Positions 25,144-32,357 of a stretch of DNA of 64,000 nt are shown piece by piece. The first letter of the stretch is position 1; every line of letters begins with the position of its first letter. Made by a program: the position numbers and the translations under genes. Origin of the DNA: Streptomyces sp. RKND-216 (GTDB taxonomy: Bacteria; Actinomycetota; Actinomycetes; Streptomycetales; Streptomycetaceae); contig NZ_SSBQ01000002.1 of the NCBI RefSeq assembly GCF_004795255.1, positions 3,677,501 through 3,741,500 on the forward strand, in the 5' to 3' direction. Below the pieces are notes generated by a model that saw only the letters and a list, made by a program, of their open reading frames with translations, was not told the origin of the DNA and did not search any database.

Positions 25144-26304
25144 TCAGGGCAGGTTGCGGGCCATGACGATGCGCTGGACCTGGTTGGTGCCCTCGTAGAT
25201 CTGGGTGATCTTCGCGTCGCGCATCATGCGCTCCAGCGGGTAGTCGCGGGTGTAGCCGTAACCGCCGAGGAGCTGGACCGCGTCGGTGGTGATCTCCATC
25301 GCGGCGTCGGAGGCGTAGCACTTGGCCGCGGCGCCGAAGAACGTCAGGTCGGCGTCCACCCGTTCGGACTTCGCGGCGGCCGCGTACGTCAGCTGGCGGG
25401 CGGCCTCCAGCTTCATGGCCATGTCGGCCAGCATGAACTGCACGCCCTGGAAGTCGCCGATCGGCTTGCCGAACTGCTTGCGTTCCCTGACGTAGCCCTT
25501 GGCGTAGTCCAGGGCGCCCTGGGCGATGCCGAGGGCCTGGGCGGCGATGGTGATGCGAGTGTGGTCGAGGGTCTTCATCGCCGTGGCGAAGCCGGTGCCC
25601 TCGTCGCCGATCATGCGGTCGGCGGGGACGCGCACGTTGTCGAGGTAGACCTCGCGGGTGGGGGAGCCCTTGATGCCGAGTTTCTTCTCCGGGGCGCCGA
25701 AGGAGACGCCCTCGTCGTTCTTCTCGATCACGAAGGCCGATATGCCGCCGCGGGTCTTCTTCTCCGCGTCCGTCACGGCCATGACCGTGTAGAACTCGGA
25801 GACGCCGGCGTTGGTGATCCAGCGCTTGACGCCGTTCAGGACGTAGTGGTCTCCGTCACGTACCGCGCGGGTCTTCATGCCGCCCGCGTCGGAGCCGGCG
25901 TCGGGCTCGCTGAGGCAGTAGGAGAACATCGCGTCGCCCTTGGCCAGCGGCGTCATGTACCTCTTCTTCAGCTCCTCGGATCCGGAGAGGATCACCGGGA
26001 GCGAGCCCAGCTTGTTGACCGCCGGGATCAGGGAGGACGAGGCGCAGGCGCGCGCGACCTCCTCGATGACGATGACGGTCGCCAGGGCGTCCGCGCCCGC
26101 ACCGCCGTACGCCTCCGGGACGTGCACGGCGTGCAGGTCGTTCGCCACGAGGGCGTCGAGCGCTTCCTGGGGGAAGCGGGCCTCCTCGTCCACCGCCGTC
26201 GCGAATGGCGCGATCTTGGCCTCGACGAGTGCGCGCACCGAGTCGCGGAGCATGTCGTGCTCCTCGGCCGGCCGGTAGAGGTCGAAGTCGGGGACTCCTG
26301 CCAC
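25144..26304 (-). CDS. Acyl-CoA dehydrogenase
   Basis: A 386-residue FAD-dependent enzyme introducing the alpha-beta double bond in acyl-CoA. The first family signature is FSYCLSEPDAGSDAGGMKT; VLNGVKRWITNAG is the FAD-binding loop; the catalytic base is E371 in QIYEGTNQVQRIVMARNL; RKQFGKPIGDFQGVQFMLADM and QLLGGYGYTRDYPLERMMRDAK complete the domain. The GTG at 26304 follows a minus-strand ribosome site cccgggagtgagacacc. It is a single-gene unit ending at a hairpin. Chain-length specificity is not predictable; short or branched-chain substrates are common for this subgroup. Confidence 0.93.
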   Translation of the reverse strand: MAGVPDFDLYRPAEEHDMLRDSVRALVEAKIAPFATAVDEEARFPQEALDALVANDLHAVHVPEAYGGAGADALATVIVIEEVARACASSSLIPAVNKLGSLPVILSGSEELKKRYMTPLAKGDAMFSYCLSEPDAGSDAGGMKTRAVRDGDHYVLNGVKRWITNAGVSEFYTVMAVTDAEKKTRGGISAFVIEKNDEGVSFGAPEKKLGIKGSPTREVYLDNVRVPADRMIGDEGTGFATAMKTLDHTRITIAAQALGIAQGALDYAKGYVRERKQFGKPIGDFQGVQFMLADMAMKLEAARQLTYAAAAKSERVDADLTFFGAAAKCYASDAAMEITTDAVQLLGGYGYTRDYPLERMMRDAKITQIYEGTNQVQRIVMARNLP

Positions 26305-26324
26305 GGTGTCTCACTCCCGGGATG

Positions 26325-26353
26325 CTAATGACCGTTAAGTAACACGGATTCTA
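26325..26353 (-). promoter_or_regulatory. Candidate acyl-CoA dehydrogenase promoter and AT-rich operator
   Basis: On the minus strand TAGAAT (26353-26348) could be a -10 box about 44 bases before the GTG. It is followed by the imperfect palindrome CTTAACGGTCATTAG (26339-26325) where a repressor could block transcription. No clear -35 box was found. Confidence 0.25.
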
Positions 26354-26451
26354 GGCGCTTTTCTCGCCGAGCCCACGTGAGCTACCTCTCCGGGTATCCC
26401 TAGATATGCTGCGGGCACCCCACCGTTTCGCCCCGTCGTCCAGGAGTAGCC

Positions 26452-27807
26452 ATGGCCCACCAGGCCCCGCCCAGGATCACCGTGATCGGCACCGGCTACC
26501 TCGGTGCGACCCACGCCGCCGCGATGGCCGATCTCGGCTTCGAGGTGCTGGGACTGGACGTGCTGCCCGAGAAGATCGAGATGCTCTCGCGCGGCGAGGT
26601 GCCGATGTACGAGCCGGGCCTGGAGGACTTGCTGCGGCGGCACGTGGCCGGTCTCGAGGGCGCCAGCGGGCGGCTTCGCTTCACCACCTCCTACGAGGAG
26701 GTCGCCGACTTCGGCGACGTGCACTTCGTCTGCGTGAACACCCCGCAGCGGCACGGCGAGTACGCCGCCGACATGAGCTACGTGGACTCGGCGATCGAGT
26801 CGCTCGCGCCGCTGCTGCGCCGCCGGGCGCTGGTGGTCGGCAAGTCCACCGTGCCGGTGGGCAGCGCGGACCGGCTCGCCGCGCGCCTCGCGGAGCTGTC
26901 GCCGGCCGGGGAGGGCGAGGTCGAGCTGGCCTGGAACCCGGAGTTCCTGCGCGAGGGGTTCGCCGTCGACGACACGCTGCACCCGGACCGCATCGTGGTC
27001 GGCGTCCGCAGCGAGCGAGCGGAGGCCCTGCTGCGCGAGGTGTACGCGAAGCCGATCGCCGAGGGTTCGCCGTTCGTGGTCACGGACTTCCCGACCGCCG
27101 AGCTGGTGAAGGCCGCGGCGAACTCCTTCCTCGCCACGAAGATCTCCTTCATCAACGCGATGGCCGAGGTGTGCGAGGCCGCCGACGGCGACGTGGTGAA
27201 GCTGGCCGAGGCCATCGGCCACGACGAGCGGATCGGGCGCAAGTTCCTGCGCGCCGGTATCGGCTTCGGCGGCGGCTGCCTGCCGAAGGACCTGCGGGCG
27301 TTCATGGCCCGCGCCGGTGAGCTGGGCGCCGACCAGGCACTGACCTTCCTGCGCGAGATCGACTCGATCAACATGCGGCGCAGGGGTCACATGGTCGAGC
27401 TGGCCCGGGAGGCCGTCGGCGGCGGGCTGCTCGGCAAGCGGGTCGCGGTGCTCGGCGCCACCTTCAAGCCGGACTCCGACGACGTGCGGGACTCGCCCGC
27501 GCTGAACGTCGCAGGTCAGCTTCACCTCCAGGGTGCGCAGGTGACCGTCTACGACCCGAAGGGCATGGAGAACGCCCGCCGCCTCTTCCCGACGCTCGGG
27601 TACGCGGACAGCGCCCTGGCGGCGGTGCGCGGGGCGGACGTGGTGCTGCACCTGACGGAGTGGCGCGAGTTCGGCGAGCTGGACCCGGCGGTGCTGGCGG
27701 ACGCGGTGGCGGAACGGCGCATCCTGGACGGCCGCAACACCCTGGACGCCGCGCTGTGGCGGAAGGCCGGCTGGACGTTCCGCGCACTGGGCCGGCCGAC
27801 GGCCTGA
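26452..27807 (+). CDS. UDP-glucose 6-dehydrogenase
   Basis: A 451-residue UDP-glucose/GDP-mannose dehydrogenase family enzyme that oxidises UDP-glucose twice to UDP-glucuronate with NAD+. The NAD fold opens ITVIGTGYLGATHAA (G13-x-G15-xx-G18). VCVNTPQ, VGKSTVPVG, AWNPEFLREGFAVDD and the thiohemiacetal cysteine C276 in GIGFGGGCLPKD are intact. The C-terminal domain carries LGATFKPDSDDVRDSPAL. The ATG has AGGAG 5-6 bases upstream. It supplies uronic acid for surface polymers, in keeping with the LCP and glycosyltransferase genes downstream. A GDP-mannose dehydrogenase is the less likely alternative. Confidence 0.92.
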   Translation: MAHQAPPRITVIGTGYLGATHAAAMADLGFEVLGLDVLPEKIEMLSRGEVPMYEPGLEDLLRRHVAGLEGASGRLRFTTSYEEVADFGDVHFVCVNTPQRHGEYAADMSYVDSAIESLAPLLRRRALVVGKSTVPVGSADRLAARLAELSPAGEGEVELAWNPEFLREGFAVDDTLHPDRIVVGVRSERAEALLREVYAKPIAEGSPFVVTDFPTAELVKAAANSFLATKISFINAMAEVCEAADGDVVKLAEAIGHDERIGRKFLRAGIGFGGGCLPKDLRAFMARAGELGADQALTFLREIDSINMRRRGHMVELAREAVGGGLLGKRVAVLGATFKPDSDDVRDSPALNVAGQLHLQGAQVTVYDPKGMENARRLFPTLGYADSALAAVRGADVVLHLTEWREFGELDPAVLADAVAERRILDGRNTLDAALWRKAGWTFRALGRPTA

Positions 27808-27863
27808 GCCCGGCGGCGGCTCCCGCCTCCGGCCGACGCGCCGGCGCCTGCCGACGAACACGC

Positions 27864-27883
27864 GGGCGCACGCTGGTGCGCCC
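27864..27883. terminator. Candidate terminator between UDP-glucose dehydrogenase and CGNR genes
   Basis: A perfect 8-bp stem (27864-27871 with 27876-27883) and 4-base loop lie between the convergent stops at 27807 and 27900. Confidence 0.5.
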
Positions 27884-27899
27884 CGGCCGGGTCAGCGGA

Positions 27900-28523
27900 T
27901 CACGGCGGGACCTCGGACCTCGGGTCCGGTGAGCCCGTGCCGTGCGACGGGCCGGCGGAGCCCGTACGACGGCGGTCGCGGTAGGCGCGCATCTTCGCGC
28001 GGCTGCCGCAGAGCTGCATGGAGCACCAGCGGCCCCGGCCGGCCGGGCTGCGGTCGTAGAAGGCCCACAGGCAGTCCTCGGCCTCGCACGCCTTGAGGCG
28101 CTGCCAGCTGCCGTCGGCCGCCGCGGCGGCGATGTCCGCCGCGATGCGGGAGGTGAAGAGCGCGGCGCCGGCGAGCCCCGGGGCGGGGCGCAGGCGCGCA
28201 CCTCCGTCGGCGGTGACGGCGAGCACCAGCGGTGCGTCCGCCAGCATCGCGTCCAGCGTGCGTGAGGTCGCCTCGGGCAGGTCGCAGCCCGCGTGGGCGA
28301 GGCACGCCGCGCGCAGCGCCTCGCGGAGTTCCCGCAGTGCGGGCAGGTCGCCGGCGGCCAGGCGCATCCCCCGCAGGCCGTGTGCGGCGACGAACTCCTC
28401 AAGGCCGTCGGGGCGGTCGAACGCGTCGCGGTCGCCCTCGATGTCCCAGGTGTTGACCAGGTCCTGCACCAGAGCGAGCTGCTGCGGCGCTCTGCGGTCT
28501 CCCATGCTTGCCAGGTTACCCAT
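27900..28523 (-). CDS. CGNR zinc-finger/ABATE-domain regulator
   Basis: A 207-residue putative regulator. The ABATE domain covers about residues 12-145 (LALVQDLVNTWDIEGDRDAF at its start). The C-terminal treble-clef-like finger is at about 146-188: C-x4-C in KACEAEDCLWAFYDRS and the second pair in GRGRWCSMQLCGSRAKMRAYRDRR. The family-naming C-G-N-R reads C-G-S-R here. Such proteins are predicted transcription factors with little direct study. ATG at 28523 or 28505 could be the start; neither has a good ribosome site. It diverges from a VOC gene across a region with repeated GGTWACC sequences. Confidence 0.8.
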   Translation of the reverse strand: MGNLASMGDRRAPQQLALVQDLVNTWDIEGDRDAFDRPDGLEEFVAAHGLRGMRLAAGDLPALRELREALRAACLAHAGCDLPEATSRTLDAMLADAPLVLAVTADGGARLRPAPGLAGAALFTSRIAADIAAAAADGSWQRLKACEAEDCLWAFYDRSPAGRGRWCSMQLCGSRAKMRAYRDRRRTGSAGPSHGTGSPDPRSEVPP

Positions 28524-28577
28524 CAGCGGCCATCATGAGGTAACCGCGTTACTGCTAGCACGCTATTGGCGGTAACC
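28514..28577. promoter_or_regulatory. Cluster of GGTWACC repeats between divergent CGNR and VOC genes
   Basis: GGTTACC (28514-28520), GGTAACC (28539-28545) and GGTAACC (28571-28577) are three near-identical 7-bp palindromic elements within 64 bp. The middle one is part of a perfect inverted repeat GTAAC-CGC-GTTAC (28540-28552). This is a likely operator array for the CGNR protein or another regulator. Confidence 0.5.
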
Positions 28578-28603
28578 ATCGTGCCTACAGGGAGGAGCCC
28601 GTC

Positions 28604-28978
28604 ATGGCCGTCGCCACCATGGGCGTCACCGTGCTCGACTGTCCGGACCCCAAGGCGCTCGCCGAGTTCTACGGCGCGGTGCTGGGCTGGCAGGTGGATG
28701 TGGGGGACGAGCCGGACTGGGTCGAGCTGATCGGGCCGCACGGCCGGACGCTCGCGTTCCAGGAGGCGCCGGGCCACGTTCCGCCGCAGTGGCCGGGCAA
28801 CGAGCACCCACAGCAGTTCCACCTCGATCTGGACGTGACGAAGGACCGCCTGGACGAGGCGGAGCGGCAGGTGCTCGCGCTGGGCGCACGGCTCCTCGAG
28901 GGGGACGGCGGCGGCAAGCGTGACTGGCGCGTCTACGCCGATCCCGCCGGCCACCCCTTCTGCCTCTGCGCCTGCTGA
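28604..28978 (+). CDS. VOC-superfamily protein
   Basis: A 124-residue glyoxalase/bleomycin-resistance-fold protein: VTVLDCPDPKALAEFYGAVLGW at the start, HPQQFHLDLDVTKDRLDEAERQVLALGARLL as the second repeat and VYADPAGHPFCLC at the end. The His and Glu/Asp metal-ligand positions are only partly occupied, so metal use is uncertain. The ATG has GGGAGGAG at 28590-28597. It is divergent from the CGNR regulator and possibly its target. Confidence 0.82.
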   Translation: MAVATMGVTVLDCPDPKALAEFYGAVLGWQVDVGDEPDWVELIGPHGRTLAFQEAPGHVPPQWPGNEHPQQFHLDLDVTKDRLDEAERQVLALGARLLEGDGGGKRDWRVYADPAGHPFCLCAC

Positions 28979-29103
28979 CGGAGTCCGGCGCCCGCCGCGA
29001 CGCCCGGCCCCGGCGGGAACACCGGGTCCTGCCGCCGCCGCAGCACGAGACGACCTCCGCCTGGGCCTGCCGCCTCGGGGCCTGTTGCGCCCTCAGCATG
29101 CGG

Positions 29104-29142
29104 CGGCGGGTGCGACCCCGCTCCTCGGAGTCGCACCCGCCG
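29104..29142 (-). terminator. Terminator of the first LCP gene
   Basis: A 13-bp perfect stem (29104-29116 with 29130-29142), with three further pairs inside, lies 21 bases past the stop of the LCP gene at 29164. Confidence 0.75.
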
Positions 29143-29163
29143 GGCACCGCGTGGCGGTACGGG

Positions 29164-30411
29164 TCACTGGCCGCCTTCGACCGTGACCTTCGCGCCGGAG
29201 TTCATCTGCTCCACCAACTGCTCGACGCGCGCCATGTCCCACCTGAGCGAGCCGCCGGGCGCGGATCCGCTGAGCGGCATGTTCAGGGACTTGCCCTCGC
29301 CGCCGCTGACGCTCTTCATGGCCCAGAACATCTCCGCCAGGTCGAACAGGCTCATGTCCTTGTCGACCTTGAGAGTGTCCAGCCCGGCGCCCATCGTGGG
29401 GTACAGCCTGAACGGGTTGAGGACCGTGGACGGTGTCGCCGTCTGGCTGGCCAGCGCGGAGAGGAACTTCTGCTGGTTCTTGGTCCGCTCCAGGTCGCTG
29501 CCCGCCTCGTAGCGGTTGCGGACGAAGGCGAGGGCCTGCTTGCCGTCGAGGGTCTGCTTGCCGGCCTTGAAGTCGGCGCCGGAGTTCTTGTCCTTGATGT
29601 CGCGGGGGATGTCCATCTCGACGCCGCCGACCGCGTCCACGATCTTGGCGAAGCCGCCGAAGCCGATCTCCGCGTAGTGGTCGATCTTGAGGCCGGTGTT
29701 GTACTCCACCGTGCGCGTCAGCAGCGTGGGACCGTCCATCGAGTAGGACGCGTTCAGCTTGCTCTGCCCCGGCGAGGCGAACTCCTTGCCGCTCTCGGAG
29801 CCGGTGAATTCCGGGATGGTGACGTAGGAGTCGCGGGGGAGCGAGACCAGCGTGTTCCCCTCCGGCCCGACGTGCAGGATCATCATGGTGTCCGTGCGGC
29901 CGCCGTCGGTCGGGCCGCCGGTGTGCAGCTCCTTCATCTCCTCCTCGGTCAGCCCCTCGCGGCTGTCCGAGCCGACGATCAGGTACGTCGTCCCCTCGCC
30001 GTCCTCCGGCCGATCCTGGACTATGCCCAGGTCCACCTCGCGGCGCAGCTTGGAGTCGGCCCAGAAGTAGGTGCCGACCGACCACACCAGCAGCACCACG
30101 ACGACGGTCACCAGGATGCGCTTGAAGCGGGTGCCGGCGGACGCGCGCGGGCGGCCGGGCTCGGGGGCTCCCACGTAGCCGCCGCGGTCGCCGCCGCCCC
30201 GTCCGCCGTAGACCTGGCCCTGGCTGTAGCCGGAGTCGTGGACCGACCCGTCCCCGTACCCGTCGTCATACCGCGGCCCGCCCTGCGGCGGCACGGTCGG
30301 GGGACGCCGGACGTGCGGCATGGCGCGGGCGCCCTCCGGCTCGGAGGCGGCGGAGCCGCGCCCGTACCGGTCGCGAGGTTCGTCGATCCATCCGTCGGGC
30401 CACTGGTTCAT
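29164..30411 (-). CDS. LytR-CpsA-Psr (LCP) family glycopolymer transferase
   Basis: A 415-residue membrane-anchored protein: about 95 cytosolic residues rich in Gly, Tyr and Pro, one TM helix at about 98-115, and an extracytoplasmic LCP domain. LCP marks are YLIVGSDSREGL, GRTDTMMILHV (polyprenyl-diphosphate/metal site), LVSLPRDSYV, SKLNASYSMDG, KIDHYAEIGFGGFAKIVDAVGGVEM and ALAFVRNRYEAGSDLERTKNQQKFL. LCP enzymes transfer lipid-linked teichoic-acid-like or other glycopolymers onto peptidoglycan. It lacks the C-terminal LytR_C domain found in three of the other LCP proteins here. It ends in a hairpin, so it is probably monocistronic. Confidence 0.92.
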   Translation of the reverse strand: MNQWPDGWIDEPRDRYGRGSAASEPEGARAMPHVRRPPTVPPQGGPRYDDGYGDGSVHDSGYSQGQVYGGRGGGDRGGYVGAPEPGRPRASAGTRFKRILVTVVVVLLVWSVGTYFWADSKLRREVDLGIVQDRPEDGEGTTYLIVGSDSREGLTEEEMKELHTGGPTDGGRTDTMMILHVGPEGNTLVSLPRDSYVTIPEFTGSESGKEFASPGQSKLNASYSMDGPTLLTRTVEYNTGLKIDHYAEIGFGGFAKIVDAVGGVEMDIPRDIKDKNSGADFKAGKQTLDGKQALAFVRNRYEAGSDLERTKNQQKFLSALASQTATPSTVLNPFRLYPTMGAGLDTLKVDKDMSLFDLAEMFWAMKSVSGGEGKSLNMPLSGSAPGGSLRWDMARVEQLVEQMNSGAKVTVEGGQ

Positions 30412-30539
30412 GCACGGCAGTGTGCCCGGCCCCGTGGCCGCCGCACAGGGCGGGGTCGGAATCGGGGCGGGGCTGTAGCAGACCTGTCGAAAAACCGGGG
30501 GTGCGGGGTCCCGATTCGTCCCGGCCTAAAGTGGCCGTC

Positions 30540-31091
30540 ATGACCGAACAGGCATCCGCCGGTGCGGACGGCGCCCTCCCGGGCAAGCCGACCGCCGCCG
30601 CACGCACCACCCTCAGCCAGATCATGACCGCGGCCGACACCAACCTGCTGGGCACCGTCCACGGCGGGGTGATCATGAAGTTCGTCGACGACGCGGCGGG
30701 CGCGGTCGCCGGACGGCACTCGGGCGGGCCGGCGGTCACCGCATCGATGGACGAGATGGTCTTCCTCAACCCCGTGCACGTCGGCGACCTGGTGCACGTG
30801 AAGGCGCAGGTCAACTGGACCGGCCGGTCCTCCATGGAGGTCGGGGTGCGGGTACTGGCCGAGCGGTGGAACGAGTCCACCCCGGCGGTTCAGGTGGGCA
30901 GCGCCTACCTGGTGTTCGCCGCGGTCGACGAGAACGGCAGGCCGCGCCCCGTCCCGCAGGTCGTGCCGGAGACGGAGCAGGACAAGCGCCGCTACCAGGA
31001 GGCGCAGATCCGGCGCACCCACCGGCTCGCGCGCCGCCGCGCCATCAAGGAGCTGCGCGAGAAGCGTGCCGCGGAGGGGCTCGACGACTGA
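30540..31091 (+). CDS. Hotdog-fold acyl-CoA thioesterase
   Basis: A 183-residue protein of the YciA/BFIT-like acyl-CoA thioesterase family. TTLSQIMTAADTNLLGTVHGGVIMKFVDDAAGAVAGRHSG carries the family HGG motif with the active-site region; ASMDEMVFLNPVHVGDLVHVKAQVNWTGRSSMEVGV follows. The C-terminal 35 residues are highly charged (KRRYQEAQIRRTHRLARRRAIKELREKRA), likely a helix. ATG 30540 is chosen because upstream frame residues are not protein-like. It would hydrolyse acyl-CoAs in the cytosol; chain length is unknown. It is divergent from the LCP gene. Confidence 0.88.
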   Translation: MTEQASAGADGALPGKPTAAARTTLSQIMTAADTNLLGTVHGGVIMKFVDDAAGAVAGRHSGGPAVTASMDEMVFLNPVHVGDLVHVKAQVNWTGRSSMEVGVRVLAERWNESTPAVQVGSAYLVFAAVDENGRPRPVPQVVPETEQDKRRYQEAQIRRTHRLARRRAIKELREKRAAEGLDD

Positions 31092-31103
31092 CGGCGGCGG
31101 CCG

Positions 31104-31122
31104 TCCCCGGCGGAGCCGGGGA
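31104..31122. terminator. Candidate terminator between thioesterase and MscS genes
   Basis: An 8-bp perfect stem (31104-31111 with 31115-31122) with a 3-base loop lies between convergent stops at 31091 and 31140. Confidence 0.5.
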
Positions 31123-31139
31123 GGCGCGGTGCGGATCGC

Positions 31140-32153
31140 TCAGCGCGTCACGGCGGCGGCGTCCCGGCCCTTCGGCACGGCGGCGCGGGCGTCCTCGTGC
31201 CGCATCCACACCGTGCGCTGCGGGAACGGGATCTCCACGCCCGCCGCGTCCAGGTTGTCCTTGACCCGGCGGCGCATCTCGCGGGTGACGCCCCACTGCT
31301 TCAGCGGCCGCGTCTTCACGGCCATCCGCACCACGACGGAGTCCGCGTCCAGCGACTGCACGCCCCACACGGATGGCTCCTCCAGCAGCAGCGCGCCCTG
31401 CTCCGGGTCCTCGTGCAGCTCGCGGCCGGTGCGCTCCAGCACCTCGTACACGGTGTCCAGGTTGGAGTCGTACGCCACGCCGACGTCGAGGACGGCACGC
31501 GCCCAGTCCTGGCTGTCGTTCTTCACGCGCCGGATCTCGCCGTTGCGGATGTGCCACAGGCCACCGGTCAGGTCACGGACCTGGGTGAGTCGCAGGCCCA
31601 CGTGCTCCACCTCACCGATCGCCTCGCCGAGGTCGACGGTGTCACCGACGCCGTACTGGTCCTCGACCATGATCAGCAGGCCGGAGAGGTAGTCGGCCAC
31701 CAGGCTCTGCGCGCCGAAGCCGATGGCCAGACCCACGACACCGGCGCTGGCCAGCAGCGGGCCGAGCGCGATGCCGACCTCGCCGAGCACCATGGCCAGC
31801 GCCATGATGCCGATCACCACGGTCACGATGCTGCTGAGCACCGCGCCGATGGTCCTGGCACGCTGCTCGCGGCGCTCGCGCGCCCGCCCGGCGTCGCGCT
31901 GGAGCACGGCGGGCCCGCGGCCGTTGCGGCGCGGTGTGCCGTCCTCCTCCCCCTTCGGGGGCTGGAGGATGCGGGCGACGACGCGGGCGATGGCCCGCTT
32001 GGCGAGGGCGCGGACGAGGAGGGCGCCGAGGATGATCGCCAGAATGCTGGCGGCGCCGGCGATGATCGCCTCGCCGTTGTCCCGGAGCCAGCCCGGCACC
32101 TCCAGCGCCAGAACGTTCGTGCTGCTGAGGGTGTGTGAGGTGGGCGCTTCCAC
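31140..32153 (-). CDS. Small-conductance mechanosensitive channel (MscS family)
   Basis: A 337-residue membrane protein. TM helices: IIAGAASILAIILGALLVRAL (about 29-49) and TIGAVLSSIVTVVIGIMALAMVLGEVGI (about 101-128), then the pore helix LLASAGVVGLAIGFGAQSLVADYLSGLLIMVEDQYGVGD, which matches the MscS TM3 signature, and the beta domain VEHVGLRLTQVRDLTGGLWHIRNGEIRRVKN. It opens under membrane tension to release solutes on osmotic downshift. GTG start at 32153. A charged linker of about 40 residues separates the first two helices. Confidence 0.92.
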   Translation of the reverse strand: MEAPTSHTLSSTNVLALEVPGWLRDNGEAIIAGAASILAIILGALLVRALAKRAIARVVARILQPPKGEEDGTPRRNGRGPAVLQRDAGRARERREQRARTIGAVLSSIVTVVIGIMALAMVLGEVGIALGPLLASAGVVGLAIGFGAQSLVADYLSGLLIMVEDQYGVGDTVDLGEAIGEVEHVGLRLTQVRDLTGGLWHIRNGEIRRVKNDSQDWARAVLDVGVAYDSNLDTVYEVLERTGRELHEDPEQGALLLEEPSVWGVQSLDADSVVVRMAVKTRPLKQWGVTREMRRRVKDNLDAAGVEIPFPQRTVWMRHEDARAAVPKGRDAAAVTR

Positions 32154-32357
32154 GGGAGGCTCTCCACTCCGTCGTCGGATGGCCGATCGGTCAGAGCATC
32201 CGAACGTACTCGGGGGCTTCTCCCGAGGTCAAAGGCGCGGTGCAGGCCGGCAACACCCCGGCGAAGTCTTCGCGGCGGCTGCGCACGGCGTACTCATCCG
32301 TGGTCTGAGTACCCCGACGGATTCCGCCCGCGCGCCCGGCGCGGGAACCTGCCGCGT

